Source: Myxococcales bacterium (GTDB lineage: Bacteria > Myxococcota_A > Polyangia > Haliangiales > Haliangiaceae). From it: a DNA stretch of 51,697 nt. Where the stretch lies: assembly GCA_011526095.1 (NCBI GenBank), contig WYBA01000225.1, forward strand, positions 1 to 51,697, given 5' to 3'. The notes under the pieces are model-generated. The model was not told the origin of the DNA. It made no database searches and saw nothing but the letters and a program-made list of their open reading frames with translations. This document shows, piece after piece, positions 9,834 to 22,482 of the stretch; position 1 is the first letter of the stretch; the number at the start of each line of letters is the position of its first letter. The position numbers were made by a program, and so were the translations under genes.

Positions 9834-10901
9834 ATGACCTCCCCCGGTCCTGTGGCCTTCGCCCTCGGCGCGCTCGCGCTCGCCGGGGCCGCCTGCGGCA
9901 GCCAGCGCGCCGCCGGCGACGACACCGCTGGCGACGACGACGACGACGTGACGCACGACGCGGGCCCCGAGGCCCCGGACGCGCGCCGGCCGGACCTCGT
10001 CAAGTTCGTCGTCATGGGCGACACCGGCGAGGGCAACACCGACCAGCGCGCGGTGGGCGAGCGGATCCGCGACGTGTGCGCGGCCGACGGCTGCGACTTC
10101 GTGCTGCTGCTCGGCGACAACATCTACGACGACGGCGTCGCGAGCGTCGACGACCCGCAGTGGCAGACCAAGTTCGAGGAGCCGTACCGCGACATCGACC
10201 TGCCGTTCTGGGCGGTGCTCGGCAACCACGACTACGGCGGCGACGTCATCGGCATCAACGCGCCGGGCATCGGCAACGAGTGGGACAAGGGCCCGATCGA
10301 GGTCCAGTACACCGAGCGCTCCGCCAAGTGGCGGATGCCGGACACCCACTACACGCTCACCGTCGGGCACGTCGGCTTCATCATGCTCGACACCAACAGC
10401 CTGATGTGGGACGACACGACCCACGGCGACCAGGCGATGTGGTTGCCGACGGCGCTCGACGAGGTCGCCGGCGCGCGCTGGGTGTTCGTCGCGGGGCACC
10501 ACCCGTACCGCTCCAACGGCACGCACGGCAACGCCGGCAACTACGACGCGCCCGAGGTGCTGGGGCTGCCGCTGCCCAACCCGATCCCGCTGCTCAACGG
10601 CGGCAACGTCAAGGCGTGGTTCGACGAGCACCTGTGCGGCATCGGCGACGTCTACTTCTCCGGCCACGACCACAGCCGGCAGTGGCTGAACGAGCCGACG
10701 GCGCTGTGCGGCACGGAGATGATCGTCAGCGGCGCCGGCGCCAAGGTCACCGACATCATGGCCCGCGGCAACGTCGCGTACTACGAGGACGCGACCGAGG
10801 CCGGGTTCATGTACGTCGTCGTCGACGGCGACACGTTCAGCGCGAAGTTCTACGACGCCGCGGGCAACGTCGACTTCGAGCGGACGTTCACCAAGCCGTA
10901 G
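9834..10901 (+). CDS. Secreted calcineurin-like metallophosphoesterase (purple acid phosphatase type)
   Basis: 355 residues. A signal peptide with a possible lipobox (GAAC, Cys 21) is followed by an Asp-rich linker to about residue 50. All metal-binding blocks of the superfamily are visible in order: GDTG (62-65), GDNIYD (94-99), GNHD (130-133), a GHHPYRSNG block and GHDHS. The arrangement, with HHPYRSNG, is closest to tartrate-resistant purple acid phosphatases, which hydrolyse phosphate monoesters using a di-metal centre. Likely acts at the cell surface in phosphate scavenging. A -10-like TAAGGT lies seven bases before the ATG. Converges on the kinase gene ending at 10939. Confidence 0.93.
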   Translation: MTSPGPVAFALGALALAGAACGSQRAAGDDTAGDDDDDVTHDAGPEAPDARRPDLVKFVVMGDTGEGNTDQRAVGERIRDVCAADGCDFVLLLGDNIYDDGVASVDDPQWQTKFEEPYRDIDLPFWAVLGNHDYGGDVIGINAPGIGNEWDKGPIEVQYTERSAKWRMPDTHYTLTVGHVGFIMLDTNSLMWDDTTHGDQAMWLPTALDEVAGARWVFVAGHHPYRSNGTHGNAGNYDAPEVLGLPLPNPIPLLNGGNVKAWFDEHLCGIGDVYFSGHDHSRQWLNEPTALCGTEMIVSGAGAKVTDIMARGNVAYYEDATEAGFMYVVVDGDTFSAKFYDAAGNVDFERTFTKP

Positions 10902-10904
10902 CCC

Positions 10905-10938
10905 GACGCCCGCCAGGCGACTGGCGACGCCCCGGGCG

Positions 10939-10940
<2 letters not shown>
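10905..10940. terminator. Hairpin between convergent genes
   Basis: GACGCCCG (10905-10912) pairs with CGGGCGTC (10933-10940), with an inner GCCAG/CTGGC stem. It lies exactly between the two converging stop codons and overlaps the kinase stop. There is no T-tract, so it is only a plausible bidirectional terminator. Confidence 0.45.
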
Positions 10941-14175
<3,235 letters not shown>

Positions 14176-14184
14176 CCGCGAACG

Positions 14185-14214
14185 ATGGTAGCGTCGGCGC
14201 GGTCGCGATCGCAA
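14185..14214 (-). promoter_or_regulatory. Candidate promoter of the PEGA kinase
   Basis: On the minus strand TTGCGA (14214-14209), 18-bp spacer, TACCAT (14190-14185), then nine bases to the ATG at 14175. No ribosome site is evident. The 150 bp between this kinase and 14327 hold no other gene I can support. Confidence 0.45.
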
Positions 14215-14326
14215 ACGAAACGTGGCCTTTGGCCCGTGGGGCAGCGACGACAGCCGCACCGCGTTGGTGCATGCGTCGTCGCGGGCCCGGGGTCGGGATG
14301 CCCCGATCTGTCGTCGTCTGTCGCGC

Positions 14327-15112
14327 TCAGAACGACATCGACGCACCGAGGACGACGCCGCCGTCGACCGGGACCGCCCCGACGACGGGCGCCGGTCGCT
14401 CGCGGTGCCGGCGATCGCCCTTGAACGCGTCCCACACGCCGTACACGTAGACCCCCAGCAGCGCGGCGCCCGACAGGTAGTTCGCCAGGCGCAGCCGGCG
14501 CGCGGTGTCGGGGACGTCGCCACCGTCGCTCTCGCAGGTGAAGCCGTCGCGCTTGCACCACGAGCGCAGCACCAGGTAGGTGGTGACGTGCGTCGCGGCG
14601 AGCGCGACCTCGAGCCCGCCGATCACCAGCCCCTTGGTCATCTCGCCGTTCTGGATCTGGCCGGCGACCGGCACGACGTTGAGGATCCGGTAGCGCTTCT
14701 GGCGCGGCCGCATCGCGCGCAGCTTGGCGGCGTGGCGCGACCGGACGTCCTCGAAGAACGTCACCGCCTCGGGCGGCACCAGCGCGGGATCGAGGCGGCC
14801 GTCGAGGTCGAGCTCGAGGTAGGCGAGGAACGCGGCCTCGGCCGCGTCCAGGTCGCCGAGGAAGAACTGGGCGAGGCCGATCAGCCGCTGCGCCTCGGCC
14901 CGGTCGGCCTTCGACGGCCCCGCGATCGGGCGCGCGAGGTCGAGCACGCGCGCGTAGTCGCCGTCGGCCAGGGCGTCCTGGGCCGCGGCGAGCGCGTCGG
15001 CGGTGGACGCGGCGGACGGCTCGGCGCCGGGCTGCGCCGCCGCCAACGGCGCGGCGAGCGCGAGCGCGGCGGCGACGACCGCCGCCACCGCGGCGCCGCG
15101 CGCGACGATCAC
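14327..15112 (-). CDS. Exported TPR-like protein with hydrophobic C-terminal segments
   Basis: 261 residues from a GTG overlapping the upstream TGA (GTGA). Signal peptide [21 protein letters not shown]. Residues about 38-110 form helical TPR-like hairpins ([42 protein letters not shown]). Two hydrophobic stretches follow ([21 protein letters not shown] near 160-185 and [19 protein letters not shown] near 215-232), like the DUF5683-type C-terminus often seen after TPRs. The end ([13 protein letters not shown]) is beta-like. Last gene of the envelope operon running from 19048. Specific role unknown. Confidence 0.85.
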   Translation of the reverse strand: MIVARGAAVAAVVAAALALAAPLAAAQPGAEPSAASTADALAAAQDALADGDYARVLDLARPIAGPSKADRAEAQRLIGLAQFFLGDLDAAEAAFLAYLELDLDGRLDPALVPPEAVTFFEDVRSRHAAKLRAMRPRQKRYRILNVVPVAGQIQNGEMTKGLVIGGLEVALAATHVTTYLVLRSWCKRDGFTCESDGGDVPDTARRLRLANYLSGAALLGVYVYGVWDAFKGDRRHRERPAPVVGAVPVDGGVVLGASMSF

Positions 15113-16143
15113 GGGGCCTCCGCCAGCGCGTCCCGGACGCGGCCGTAGGCGATGTCGACGATCTGGTCGATCGCGGCGCGCGCGACCGCGTCCTTGCGGT
15201 CGCCCCGGCCGCCGACGAGCGTGTCGGTGCGGACGACGCGCGAGAACACGACGCCGTCGCCGTCGATGACGTGGACGCGCGCGCGGGCGCGCGCGGTGAT
15301 CACGCCGCCCTCGTCGTAGTCGATCGCGAGCAGCGTGATCGCGACGCCGAGCGCGGCGCCCTGGGTCGTGCGCGCGGTCGCCAGCTCGACGGTGCGGGCG
15401 CGTGTCGCGCGGTGACCGACGAGGCCGGCGAGGCGCTCGGCGCCGGCGAACAGCAGCGGCTCGAGCGCGGGCGAGTCGGCCGAGGCCGAGGCGGACGAGG
15501 GCGACGAGATCGAGACGACCGCGAGCGGCCGGGCGTCGGCGCGCCGCGCGGCGTGGGCACCGTCTCCGTCGGGCTCGCCGCGCGTGCCCTCCGCGTCGCC
15601 GCCGCGCGCGCCGCCACCACCGCCGATCGCGGCGCGGCGACGGGCCGCCCGGTCCTGCGCGGCGAGGCCGTCGCGCAGCACCGGCTCGAGCGCGGCGACC
15701 AGCGCGCCCGCGCCCTCGTCGATCCGGGTGAGGCTCGGCGCGGTCGCCGACAGCGACGCGACGACGGTGCCGAGCGCCGGATCGCGCACCCGCGCCTCGA
15801 GCAGGATCGCCCCGCCGTCGCCGCGCACGATCCGTCCATCGATCACCAGGCGCGCCTTCGCCGGCACGGGCGCGGCCGTGCCGACCACCTCGATCGTGAA
15901 GCCGCGCTGCTCGAGCGCGCGCGCGACCTCGGCCGCGACCGGCTGGCCGTAGATCGAGAGCTTGCGCTCGGCGGCCAGCGGCAGCAGCGCGATGATCGCC
16001 TGCGCCCTGGCCGGCTCGGCGGCGGCCGCGGCGGCAGGCGCGGGCTCGTCGGCGACCGCGCGCTCCGGCGCGGCGGCGCCGGCGAGGGCCACGGCGACCG
16101 CGAGCACGAGCGTGCGGCCCCGGACGCCGCGGACGCCGGTCAC
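15109..16143 (-). CDS. Exported protein with a possible CsgG/TolB-N-like domain
   Basis: 344 residues from GTG 16143, overlapping the upstream TGA by four bases. Signal peptide ending near PERAVA. Residues about 48-160 run IIALLPLAAERKLSIYGQPV, AAEVARALEQRGFTIEVVG and a beta strand KARLVIDGRIV, the strand-helix-strand order of the periplasmic CsgG/FlgO/TolB-N fold that builds trans-periplasmic complexes. This is a pattern match, not a firm call. A Gly/Arg/Ala-rich loop (about 175-215) and a second similar alpha/beta half follow. Central gene of an operon of exported proteins. Confidence 0.8.
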   Translation of the reverse strand: MTGVRGVRGRTLVLAVAVALAGAAAPERAVADEPAPAAAAAAEPARAQAIIALLPLAAERKLSIYGQPVAAEVARALEQRGFTIEVVGTAAPVPAKARLVIDGRIVRGDGGAILLEARVRDPALGTVVASLSATAPSLTRIDEGAGALVAALEPVLRDGLAAQDRAARRRAAIGGGGGARGGDAEGTRGEPDGDGAHAARRADARPLAVVSISSPSSASASADSPALEPLLFAGAERLAGLVGHRATRARTVELATARTTQGAALGVAITLLAIDYDEGGVITARARARVHVIDGDGVVFSRVVRTDTLVGGRGDRKDAVARAAIDQIVDIAYGRVRDALAEAP

Positions 16144-17939
16144 GGCGTCACCCCGGGATCGACGACGGTGGCGCGGTAGGTCCCGGCCGACGACGTCCCG
16201 GCGAGCGCGGCGGGCAGCGCGCGGGCCGGGCCCGTGCAGTCCCCGCAGAACACCGTGACCGCGACCGCCGGCAGCACGCTGCCGTTGTACGTGACCTTGC
16301 CGGACAGCCGCAACCCGTCGGGCAGGACGACGTCGCCGACGCCCTCGCCCTGCGCGACGGTGGCGACGCGCGCGAGCGCGTGGCCGCCGCCGCGGTCGAC
16401 GACGAGCAGCTCGTAGGCGCCACGGCCGGCGAGCGGCAGCGTGAACGTGCCGTCGCCGGCGGCGACGACGTGGACCTCGGCGGCGCCCGCGGCGGCGAGC
16501 GCGCCCTGCGGCACGGCGCGCACGTCGGCGCCCGCGATCGGCGCGCCCGCGCCGTCGACGACGCGGCCGGCGTCGGCGAGCGGGGCGGCGCCGTCGACCA
16601 CCGCAGGCGGCGCGGCCGTCAGGTCGACCGCGACGAGCCCGGCGCCGGCGGCGGTCGCGACGACCGCGGTCGCCGGGGCGGCGGGGACCGCCTGCGCGGC
16701 GAGCGCCGCGCCCGCGTCGTCGGCAGCGGCGACCGCGATCGCGAACCGGCCGACCGCGGGCGCGGCCGACAGGCCCTGGGTGACGGTGCCGGCGCCGGCG
16801 AGCTCGCCGACGAACGTGACGGTGGCGCCGGGCGCGGCGGCGCCGCCGAGGCGCGCCTGCGCGCCGCCGACGTCGCGCGTCACCAAGGCCGGCGCGTAGC
16901 GCACCGCGAGCGGCTGGGTGAGGTCGAACACCTGCGGGCTCGACACCAGCCGCGGCAGGCCGGTCGCCGCCGGCGCGACGACGGTGACCTCGGTGATCAC
17001 GCCGGCGTCGGCGTGGCCGCGCACGGTGAACGCGCCGGCGGCGTCGGTCGTGGCGAGCGACGTCGGCACGCCGCCGACCCGCAGCGTGACGAGCGCGCCG
17101 GCCAGGGGCTGGTCGTCCGGGGTCCGGACGGTCCCGGTGATCGGGTCGCCGGCGTCGACCGTGATCGGCCCGGCGACCGGGGTCCAGTTCGCGAGCTTGC
17201 GCGGGGCCAGCGCCGGGTCGAACGGGACGATCAGCACGTCGAGGTTGCCGAACGGCGTGCGCGCCTCGACCACGCCGTCGGCGCCGGCGAACGCGTCGAT
17301 CGCCAGATCCGGCGCGCCGGTCGGGGTCAGGCGCAGGTACGCCGCGACGGGCGACGTCCCGTCGGTGAGCGTCGCCGACAGCAGGTAGCCCGGATCGAGC
17401 GCGATCGTGCCGATGCTGAAGTCGGCGCCGCTGGGGACCGCGCGGCTGAGCTCCACCGGCGGCAGCCCCAGCCCGGGCGGCGCGGTGAACCGGACGCGCC
17501 ACGGCGTCTCGGTCGCGCCGAGCGCGCGGACGTTGACCGCGCCGTCGTACGGGCGGCATGACGAGCCGTCGACCGGCAGCCGGACGTAGACCGGGCCCGC
17601 GGCGGTCGGCGTGAACCGGATCTGCGAGCCGTCGGCGGCGTCGGGCGTCCACGGCACGTCGACGGCGGCGGCGTCCTCGACGTCCCACCCGAACGTGAGG
17701 AAGCTCGACGCATCGGGGACGATCGCGCGCGCGGTGATCGTGTCGCCGACGACCGGCGCGATCGGCTCGAACACGACGCCGATCTCGCACCCGACGTCGG
17801 CGTCGCCCGACGCGCCCGCGTCGGCCCCGGGATCGTCGTCGTCGTCGTCGGACTGGCCCATCGCGCCGCACGCGGCGCCGAGCACGGCGCACAGCGCCAC
17901 GCCCCCCCACCGCGCCCCCCTCGCCGCCGCGCGCCTCAC
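16140..17939 (-). CDS. Lipoprotein with Ig/carboxypeptidase-regulatory-like beta domains
   Basis: 599 residues from a GTG overlapping the TGA of the upstream gene. Signal peptide with lipobox AAC (GVALCAVLGAACG), then an Asp-rich linker. The chain is almost entirely beta-sandwich-like: ITGTVRTPDDQPLAGALVTL and a later GRVVDGAGAPIAGADV are classic carboxypeptidase-regulatory/CNA-B-like strand pairs, and LSGKVTYNGSVLPAVAVTVF near the C-terminus is a third. Such domains are structural or adhesive. Ends with a CGDC motif that could form a disulfide. Translationally coupled with both neighbours. Confidence 0.88.
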   Translation of the reverse strand: MRRAAARGARWGGVALCAVLGAACGAMGQSDDDDDDPGADAGASGDADVGCEIGVVFEPIAPVVGDTITARAIVPDASSFLTFGWDVEDAAAVDVPWTPDAADGSQIRFTPTAAGPVYVRLPVDGSSCRPYDGAVNVRALGATETPWRVRFTAPPGLGLPPVELSRAVPSGADFSIGTIALDPGYLLSATLTDGTSPVAAYLRLTPTGAPDLAIDAFAGADGVVEARTPFGNLDVLIVPFDPALAPRKLANWTPVAGPITVDAGDPITGTVRTPDDQPLAGALVTLRVGGVPTSLATTDAAGAFTVRGHADAGVITEVTVVAPAATGLPRLVSSPQVFDLTQPLAVRYAPALVTRDVGGAQARLGGAAAPGATVTFVGELAGAGTVTQGLSAAPAVGRFAIAVAAADDAGAALAAQAVPAAPATAVVATAAGAGLVAVDLTAAPPAVVDGAAPLADAGRVVDGAGAPIAGADVRAVPQGALAAAGAAEVHVVAAGDGTFTLPLAGRGAYELLVVDRGGGHALARVATVAQGEGVGDVVLPDGLRLSGKVTYNGSVLPAVAVTVFCGDCTGPARALPAALAGTSSAGTYRATVVDPGVTP

Positions 17940-19048
17940 CGGACCTCCACCGCCCACGTCCGGCGCTGGGCGCAGCCGACGAGGGCCTCGCACGACGCCA
18001 GGCCGGCGTCGCACAGCGCGCGGTCCTCGCGGTCCGCGACCTCGACCCGCAGCTCGAGCCGATCGCCGGGCAGAAAGTGCGCGGGATCGAGCCACACCTC
18101 GCCGCCATCGACGCCGTCGAGCGGGACCAGCGCGCCGCCGGACGCGGGGCTCGCCAGCCACCACCGGAACGACGCCGCGTCGAAGTACGGGTCCGGCGGC
18201 GGCGGCGGCCACACGTCCAGATCGTCCTCGACGGTGAGCACGGCGAACCGCCGGCGCTGGTCGAGCACGACGCGCGCGCCGTCGGGCGGGAACGCCGGCT
18301 CGGCCGAGGCCAGGCACGGCCACTGATCGAGCGCGAACGGCACGGCGATCATCGCGGTGAACGCGGCGCCGAGCGGATCGACGCCGGTGAGCTCGACCTC
18401 CCACTGACCGGGCTCGTCCACGGTCAGCTCCCACGTCACCTCCTCGGCGGTCTCCTCGACGAGCGTGATCGAGGAGCCCTCGAGCGTGGTGCCGGGCGCG
18501 GGGAACACCGTCGGCGGATCGACGACCGTGACGCCGGCGGCGCCGTCGTCCGGATCGTCCTTGACCGCGACGATCCGCATCGGCATCACCACCGGGAACT
18601 GGCCGCGGTAGGTGTGGCCCTGGCGCTGGGGCTCGAGCGTCGGCCCGGCGTTGCCGATGTCGATGTCGAGCGTCTGGCGCGGCACGGCGATCGCGCCGAG
18701 GTCGTCGGTGACGTCGAGCTCGATGCGCACACGCTCGACCGGCGGGCCGCCGGGGCTGACGTGGGTCGGGACGTCGACCTCGAACACGATCTCGGTGCCC
18801 TCGTCGAACGGCGCGACCTCGCACGCGCCGCCGCCGCAGGCGAAGGCGCGCCACTGCCGCACGGTGGGGTCGCCGTCGGGGTCGATGACCTGGGCGGCGA
18901 CCTGGACACGCCCGCCGCGCACCGGGTTGTCGGGCTGCCGCTCGATGTCCGCGCTCGGCCGCTCGTTGATCGGATCGCTGTAGAAGCAGCCGCCGGCGGC
19001 CGCGGGGGCCGCGAGCGCGAGCACGGCGGTGGCGAGGAGCGTGCGCAT
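17936..19048 (-). CDS. Predicted lipoprotein with Ig-like beta domains
   Basis: 370 residues from ATG 19048. Signal peptide MRTLLATAVLALAAPAAAGG followed by Cys (residue 21), a likely lipobox although the residues before Cys are Gly-Gly. The mature part begins FYSDPINERPSADI, then RVQVAAQVIDPDGDPTVRQW and IELDVTDDLGAIAVP, the pattern of cadherin/PKD-type Ig-like folds. Four Cys near the C-terminus (LCDAGLASCEALVGC) could form disulfides. First gene of the four-gene operon 19048-14327. No enzymatic motif is visible. Confidence 0.85.
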   Translation of the reverse strand: MRTLLATAVLALAAPAAAGGCFYSDPINERPSADIERQPDNPVRGGRVQVAAQVIDPDGDPTVRQWRAFACGGGACEVAPFDEGTEIVFEVDVPTHVSPGGPPVERVRIELDVTDDLGAIAVPRQTLDIDIGNAGPTLEPQRQGHTYRGQFPVVMPMRIVAVKDDPDDGAAGVTVVDPPTVFPAPGTTLEGSSITLVEETAEEVTWELTVDEPGQWEVELTGVDPLGAAFTAMIAVPFALDQWPCLASAEPAFPPDGARVVLDQRRRFAVLTVEDDLDVWPPPPPDPYFDAASFRWWLASPASGGALVPLDGVDGGEVWLDPAHFLPGDRLELRVEVADREDRALCDAGLASCEALVGCAQRRTWAVEVR

Positions 19049-19154
19049 GGCCAGCAGGAGAGACTGCAACCATCTTGCCACGGCCAACTGGCCGGGATCC
19101 GTGGCCCGGGTGGCACCGTGCGGCACGCATCACGACACGGCTGTCGCGATCCAG

Positions 19155-19230
19155 CCCGTGCCCGTGCCCGTGCCCGTGCCCTGCCCCTTCACGAGGCCGA
19201 ATCGGGCACGGGCACGGGCACGGGCACGGG
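19155..19230. repeat. Perfect 27-bp inverted repeat (six-base unit array), hairpin
   Basis: Left arm 19155-19181 is four and a half copies of CCCGTG. Right arm 19204-19230 is its exact reverse complement (CACGGG units). The loop is 22 bases. It lies downstream of the kinase gene ending at 19246 and upstream of the lipoprotein operon. It could act as a terminator-like or mRNA-stabilising hairpin, though no T-tract follows. Confidence 0.9.
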
Positions 19231-19245
19231 GGACCGGCCGGCCTG

Positions 19246-21429
19246 CTACCGGTAGCACCCGAGGTCCGGCCGGTCGCGCAGGGCGCACTCGTCGCCGCGC
19301 GCGATGTCGATCCGCCCCGACAGGACGGTCTGGTCGCCGGCGACCACGGTGATCGCGTAGTTGCCGGGCTTGAGCGAAGCGACGGCGCCGTTCTTGTAGG
19401 TCTTGCCGTCGATCGTCACGCCGTCGCCGCGCTCGACCGCGACGCGGACGCGGACGACGCCGAGCACGCTGCCGCGGACGACCTGGTGCTCGCCCGCGCG
19501 CACGGTGACCGAGCCGCGCCACTGCGGCATCCCCTTACCCTGCGTGCACTCGACCTCGTGCGTCCCCGGCTCGACCTCGTAGCGCCGCTTCTTGTCGGCG
19601 CGCCCGCGCGGCTCGCCGTCGATCGACAGGTCGCACCACGCGTCGAACGACACGGCGATCGTCGCGGGCTCGGCGCGCACGGTCGCCGCCGCGGCGTCGG
19701 GCGCGGCCGCGGGCGGCGCCGCGTCGATCACGACCGCGGGCGCCGCCGCGTCGACCACGAGGGTCGGCCGGCCGGCGTCGAGCCGCGGCCGCCGGCCGGC
19801 GTCGATCTCGGGCCCCGTCATCGGACCGATCGCGAACCCCGGCGCCGCATCCGCCACCGCCACCCCGACATCGACCGGCGCCACCGCCGCGGCGGCGTCG
19901 AGCGTCGCGCCCGCCGGCGCCGCGTCCGCCACGCGCGCGACGATCGCCAGGCCGGCGTCGACCGTCGCGCCCGCCGCGCGGTCGTCGCCGCCGAGCGCGA
20001 CCCACGCCGCACCGCCGCCGAGCGCGATCGCCGCCGCGGCGCCGGCGAGCCACGGCCACCGCCGGCCGCCGCTCATCCGCGCCACCTGCTCGGCCAGCGC
20101 GCGCGCCGCGGCGTGATCCGGCTCCATCGCCAGCGCGCGATCGACCAGCGCCATCGCCTTCGGCGCCGCGCGCGCCGCGAGCGCCGCGCGCGCTCGCTCG
20201 ACCAGGCCCTCGACGAGGATCGGCCGCTTCGCCCGCTCGTAGCCGTCGGGATCGGCGAAGTACGCGGCGAGCTCGTCGCGCGGCTCGCCCAGCCCGGCCT
20301 CGGCGACGATCGCGCGCAGCGCCGCCGCGGCGTCGGCGGCGCTCGCCGGCCGCCGCGCCGGATCCTTGTGCATCAGGCGCTCGATCATCCGCGCGACGTC
20401 GGCGCCGAGCTGCGGCCGCCGGCGCAAGGGCGGCGTGTACTCGCCGCGCGAGATCGCCGCGATCACGACCGCGGTCGGCCCGGCGAACGGCAGCGCGCCG
20501 GTCGCGAGCTGGTAGAGCGTCGCGCCGACCGAGTAGACGTCGCTGCGGCCGTCGAGCGCGTCGCCGTGCGCCTGCTCCGGCGACATGAACGACGGGGTGC
20601 CGAGCAGCGCGCCGGTCTTGGTGACGAGCGAGTCGTCGTCCTCGACCCGCGCGACGCCGAAGTCGGCGAGCAGCAGGCGACCGTCCTCGGACACGAGCAC
20701 GTTGCCCGGCTTGACGTCGCGGTGGATCACGCCGGCGGCGTGCGCGACCGCGAGCGCGTCGCACAGCACCGCCCCGACGCACGCGACGATCTCGGCCAGC
20801 ATCGGGCCGATCCGCTCCGACGCCTCGCGCAGGCTCTGGCCGCGCACCAGCTCCATCACGATGTGCGGCGGCTCGTCGAGCCCGCCGGTGGCGGTGCGGC
20901 CGCCGCCGACGTCGTAGACGCGCAGGATGTTCGGGTGCTCGAGCCCTGCCGCGGCGCGCGCCTCGCGCTGGAACCGCCGCGCCACCTCCGGCTTCTTCGC
21001 CAGGTGCGGGAACATCACCTTGATCGCGACGTCGCGGCGAAGCTGCGGGTCGCGCGCGCGGAACACCGTGGCCATCCCGCCGGCGCCGAGCTCGTCCTCG
21101 ATCTGGTAGCGACCGAGCGCGGCGCCCGGGCGGACCTCGACGTAGCCGGCGCGCGCCTGGGGCCGCGTGTCCGCGCCGCCGCTGCCGCCGCTCGCGGGCG
21201 TGTCGCTCGGCGCGGGCGAGGCCGACGCCGCCATCGTCTCGGCGGTGGCGAGCGACGCGCCGGTCGGGGCGGTCGCCAGCCCGCCGGGGCGCGCCGCGGT
21301 CTCGCCGGTCGCGGCGAGCGTCTCGGCGGCGCCCACGTCCTCGCCGTCGCGCGGTCGCGCGCCGTCCGCGTCGTCGGGCCCGCGGCCACCGCCCGAGGCG
21401 CCCGCGTCGCCCGCGCCGGCCGCGCTCAT
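19246..21429 (-). CDS. Membrane Ser/Thr protein kinase with PEGA-like extracytoplasmic region
   Basis: 727 residues. A disordered Ala/Gly/Thr-rich N-terminus (about 1-95) precedes a kinase domain (about 105-365) with GAGGMATVF, VAIKVM, HRDVKPGNVLV, DFGVA and MSPEQ, all catalytic residues intact. A TPR-like helical pair follows, then one membrane span near residue 460-480 (WPWLAGAAAAIALGGGAAWVAL). The outside part is Ala/Asp/Val-rich followed by two PEGA-like units (SFDAWCDLSIDGEPRG, VRVAVERGDGVTIDGKTY), ending in two Cys (CALRDRPDLGC). One base downstream of the receiver gene at 21431, so probably co-transcribed with it. Confidence 0.93.
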   Translation of the reverse strand: MSAAGAGDAGASGGGRGPDDADGARPRDGEDVGAAETLAATGETAARPGGLATAPTGASLATAETMAASASPAPSDTPASGGSGGADTRPQARAGYVEVRPGAALGRYQIEDELGAGGMATVFRARDPQLRRDVAIKVMFPHLAKKPEVARRFQREARAAAGLEHPNILRVYDVGGGRTATGGLDEPPHIVMELVRGQSLREASERIGPMLAEIVACVGAVLCDALAVAHAAGVIHRDVKPGNVLVSEDGRLLLADFGVARVEDDDSLVTKTGALLGTPSFMSPEQAHGDALDGRSDVYSVGATLYQLATGALPFAGPTAVVIAAISRGEYTPPLRRRPQLGADVARMIERLMHKDPARRPASAADAAAALRAIVAEAGLGEPRDELAAYFADPDGYERAKRPILVEGLVERARAALAARAAPKAMALVDRALAMEPDHAAARALAEQVARMSGGRRWPWLAGAAAAIALGGGAAWVALGGDDRAAGATVDAGLAIVARVADAAPAGATLDAAAAVAPVDVGVAVADAAPGFAIGPMTGPEIDAGRRPRLDAGRPTLVVDAAAPAVVIDAAPPAAAPDAAAATVRAEPATIAVSFDAWCDLSIDGEPRGRADKKRRYEVEPGTHEVECTQGKGMPQWRGSVTVRAGEHQVVRGSVLGVVRVRVAVERGDGVTIDGKTYKNGAVASLKPGNYAITVVAGDQTVLSGRIDIARGDECALRDRPDLGCYR

Positions 21430-21430
21430 C

Positions 21431-22345
21431 TCAGCCCGCCGGCGCCGGCTCGCCGAGCTGCGGGGTCCACAGCACGAACGCCGACGACCCGCCGTCGGCC
21501 GCCTCGCGCTTGGCCTCCTTCATCGCCACGCCCAGCCGCCGCCCGAGCTCGTCGGCGTCGTTGACCTTGAGGCCCTCGGTCGGCGCGACCGCGATCGTGA
21601 TCGCGAGGCGACGGTCCGTGTCCTCGGGCGCGATCTGCGCGCGCCCCGCCTCGAACCCGTCGACCACGCGCCGCGCCAGCGTCGCCGCGGTGTCGGGCGT
21701 CATCACGGCGATGAAGTCCGAGCCGCCGAGGTGCCCGACGAACGCGCCGCCGCCGGTGGTGGCGCGCGCCTCCTCGAGGATCAGCGCCGACAGCGTCCGG
21801 ACGATCTCCTCGGAGCGCGAGAACCCGACGCGGTCGGCGAAGCTGTCGAACCGCAACAGGTCGAGGTGGACCGCGCACACGACGCGTCCGGCGCGCAGCG
21901 CCTCCTCGATGTGGTCGTCGATCGCGCGCGAGCCGGGCAGGTCCGTCGTCGGCGAGCGGTCGCGCTCGCGCCGCGCGCTGCGGATCATCGCCTTCACCCG
22001 CGCGGCGAACTCGCGCAGGTTGAACGGCTTGGCCATGTAGGCGTCGGCGCCGGCCTCGAGCCCCTCGACCTGGTTGTCGACGCTGCCGAGCGCCGTCAGC
22101 ATCAGGATCGGCGTGCGCGACCACATCACGTCCGACTTGAGCCGGCGCGTGACCTCGAGCCCGTCGGTGCGCGGCATCATGATGTCGAGCACGAGCAGGT
22201 CCGGGTCGTGGGCGCGGACGAGGCGGAGCGCCTCCTCGCCGTCGTGGGCGCGCAGGCACAGGTACCCGGCGTCACCCAGGGCCATGTTGACCAGGTGAGC
22301 GATGGCGTCGTCGTCCTCTGCGACCACGATCTTCTTGAGCAACAT
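21431..22345 (-). CDS. Response regulator: receiver plus degenerate GGDEF domain
   Basis: 304 residues from ATG 22345. Receiver domain 5-125 with acidic pair (EDDD, 10-13), phosphoacceptor Asp54 (LDIMMP) and Lys106 (AKPF). The C-terminal half (about 140-295) has the GGDEF fold but the signature reads GGSDF (207-211): the third-position acid is Ser and no RxxD inhibitory site precedes it. It is therefore probably not an active diguanylate cyclase and may be a binding or dimerisation module. Its stop is one base before the start of the downstream kinase, suggesting a shared signalling role. The ATG is preceded by GAGGA at about ten bases. Confidence 0.9.
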   Translation of the reverse strand: MLLKKIVVAEDDDAIAHLVNMALGDAGYLCLRAHDGEEALRLVRAHDPDLLVLDIMMPRTDGLEVTRRLKSDVMWSRTPILMLTALGSVDNQVEGLEAGADAYMAKPFNLREFAARVKAMIRSARRERDRSPTTDLPGSRAIDDHIEEALRAGRVVCAVHLDLLRFDSFADRVGFSRSEEIVRTLSALILEEARATTGGGAFVGHLGGSDFIAVMTPDTAATLARRVVDGFEAGRAQIAPEDTDRRLAITIAVAPTEGLKVNDADELGRRLGVAMKEAKREAADGGSSAFVLWTPQLGEPAPAG

Positions 22346-22482
22346 CGCGTGGGTCCTCGCTGGCCCGGGCCTTGCCGAAACGTTGGTAGCACGGGGGCTT
22401 GGGGCGCAGCAACGCCTGTGCCTGGGATCCATGTCACCGGGCGGAGCGGCCGCGCGAAAGGGTGCTAGCGTGGGCCGCCGAC

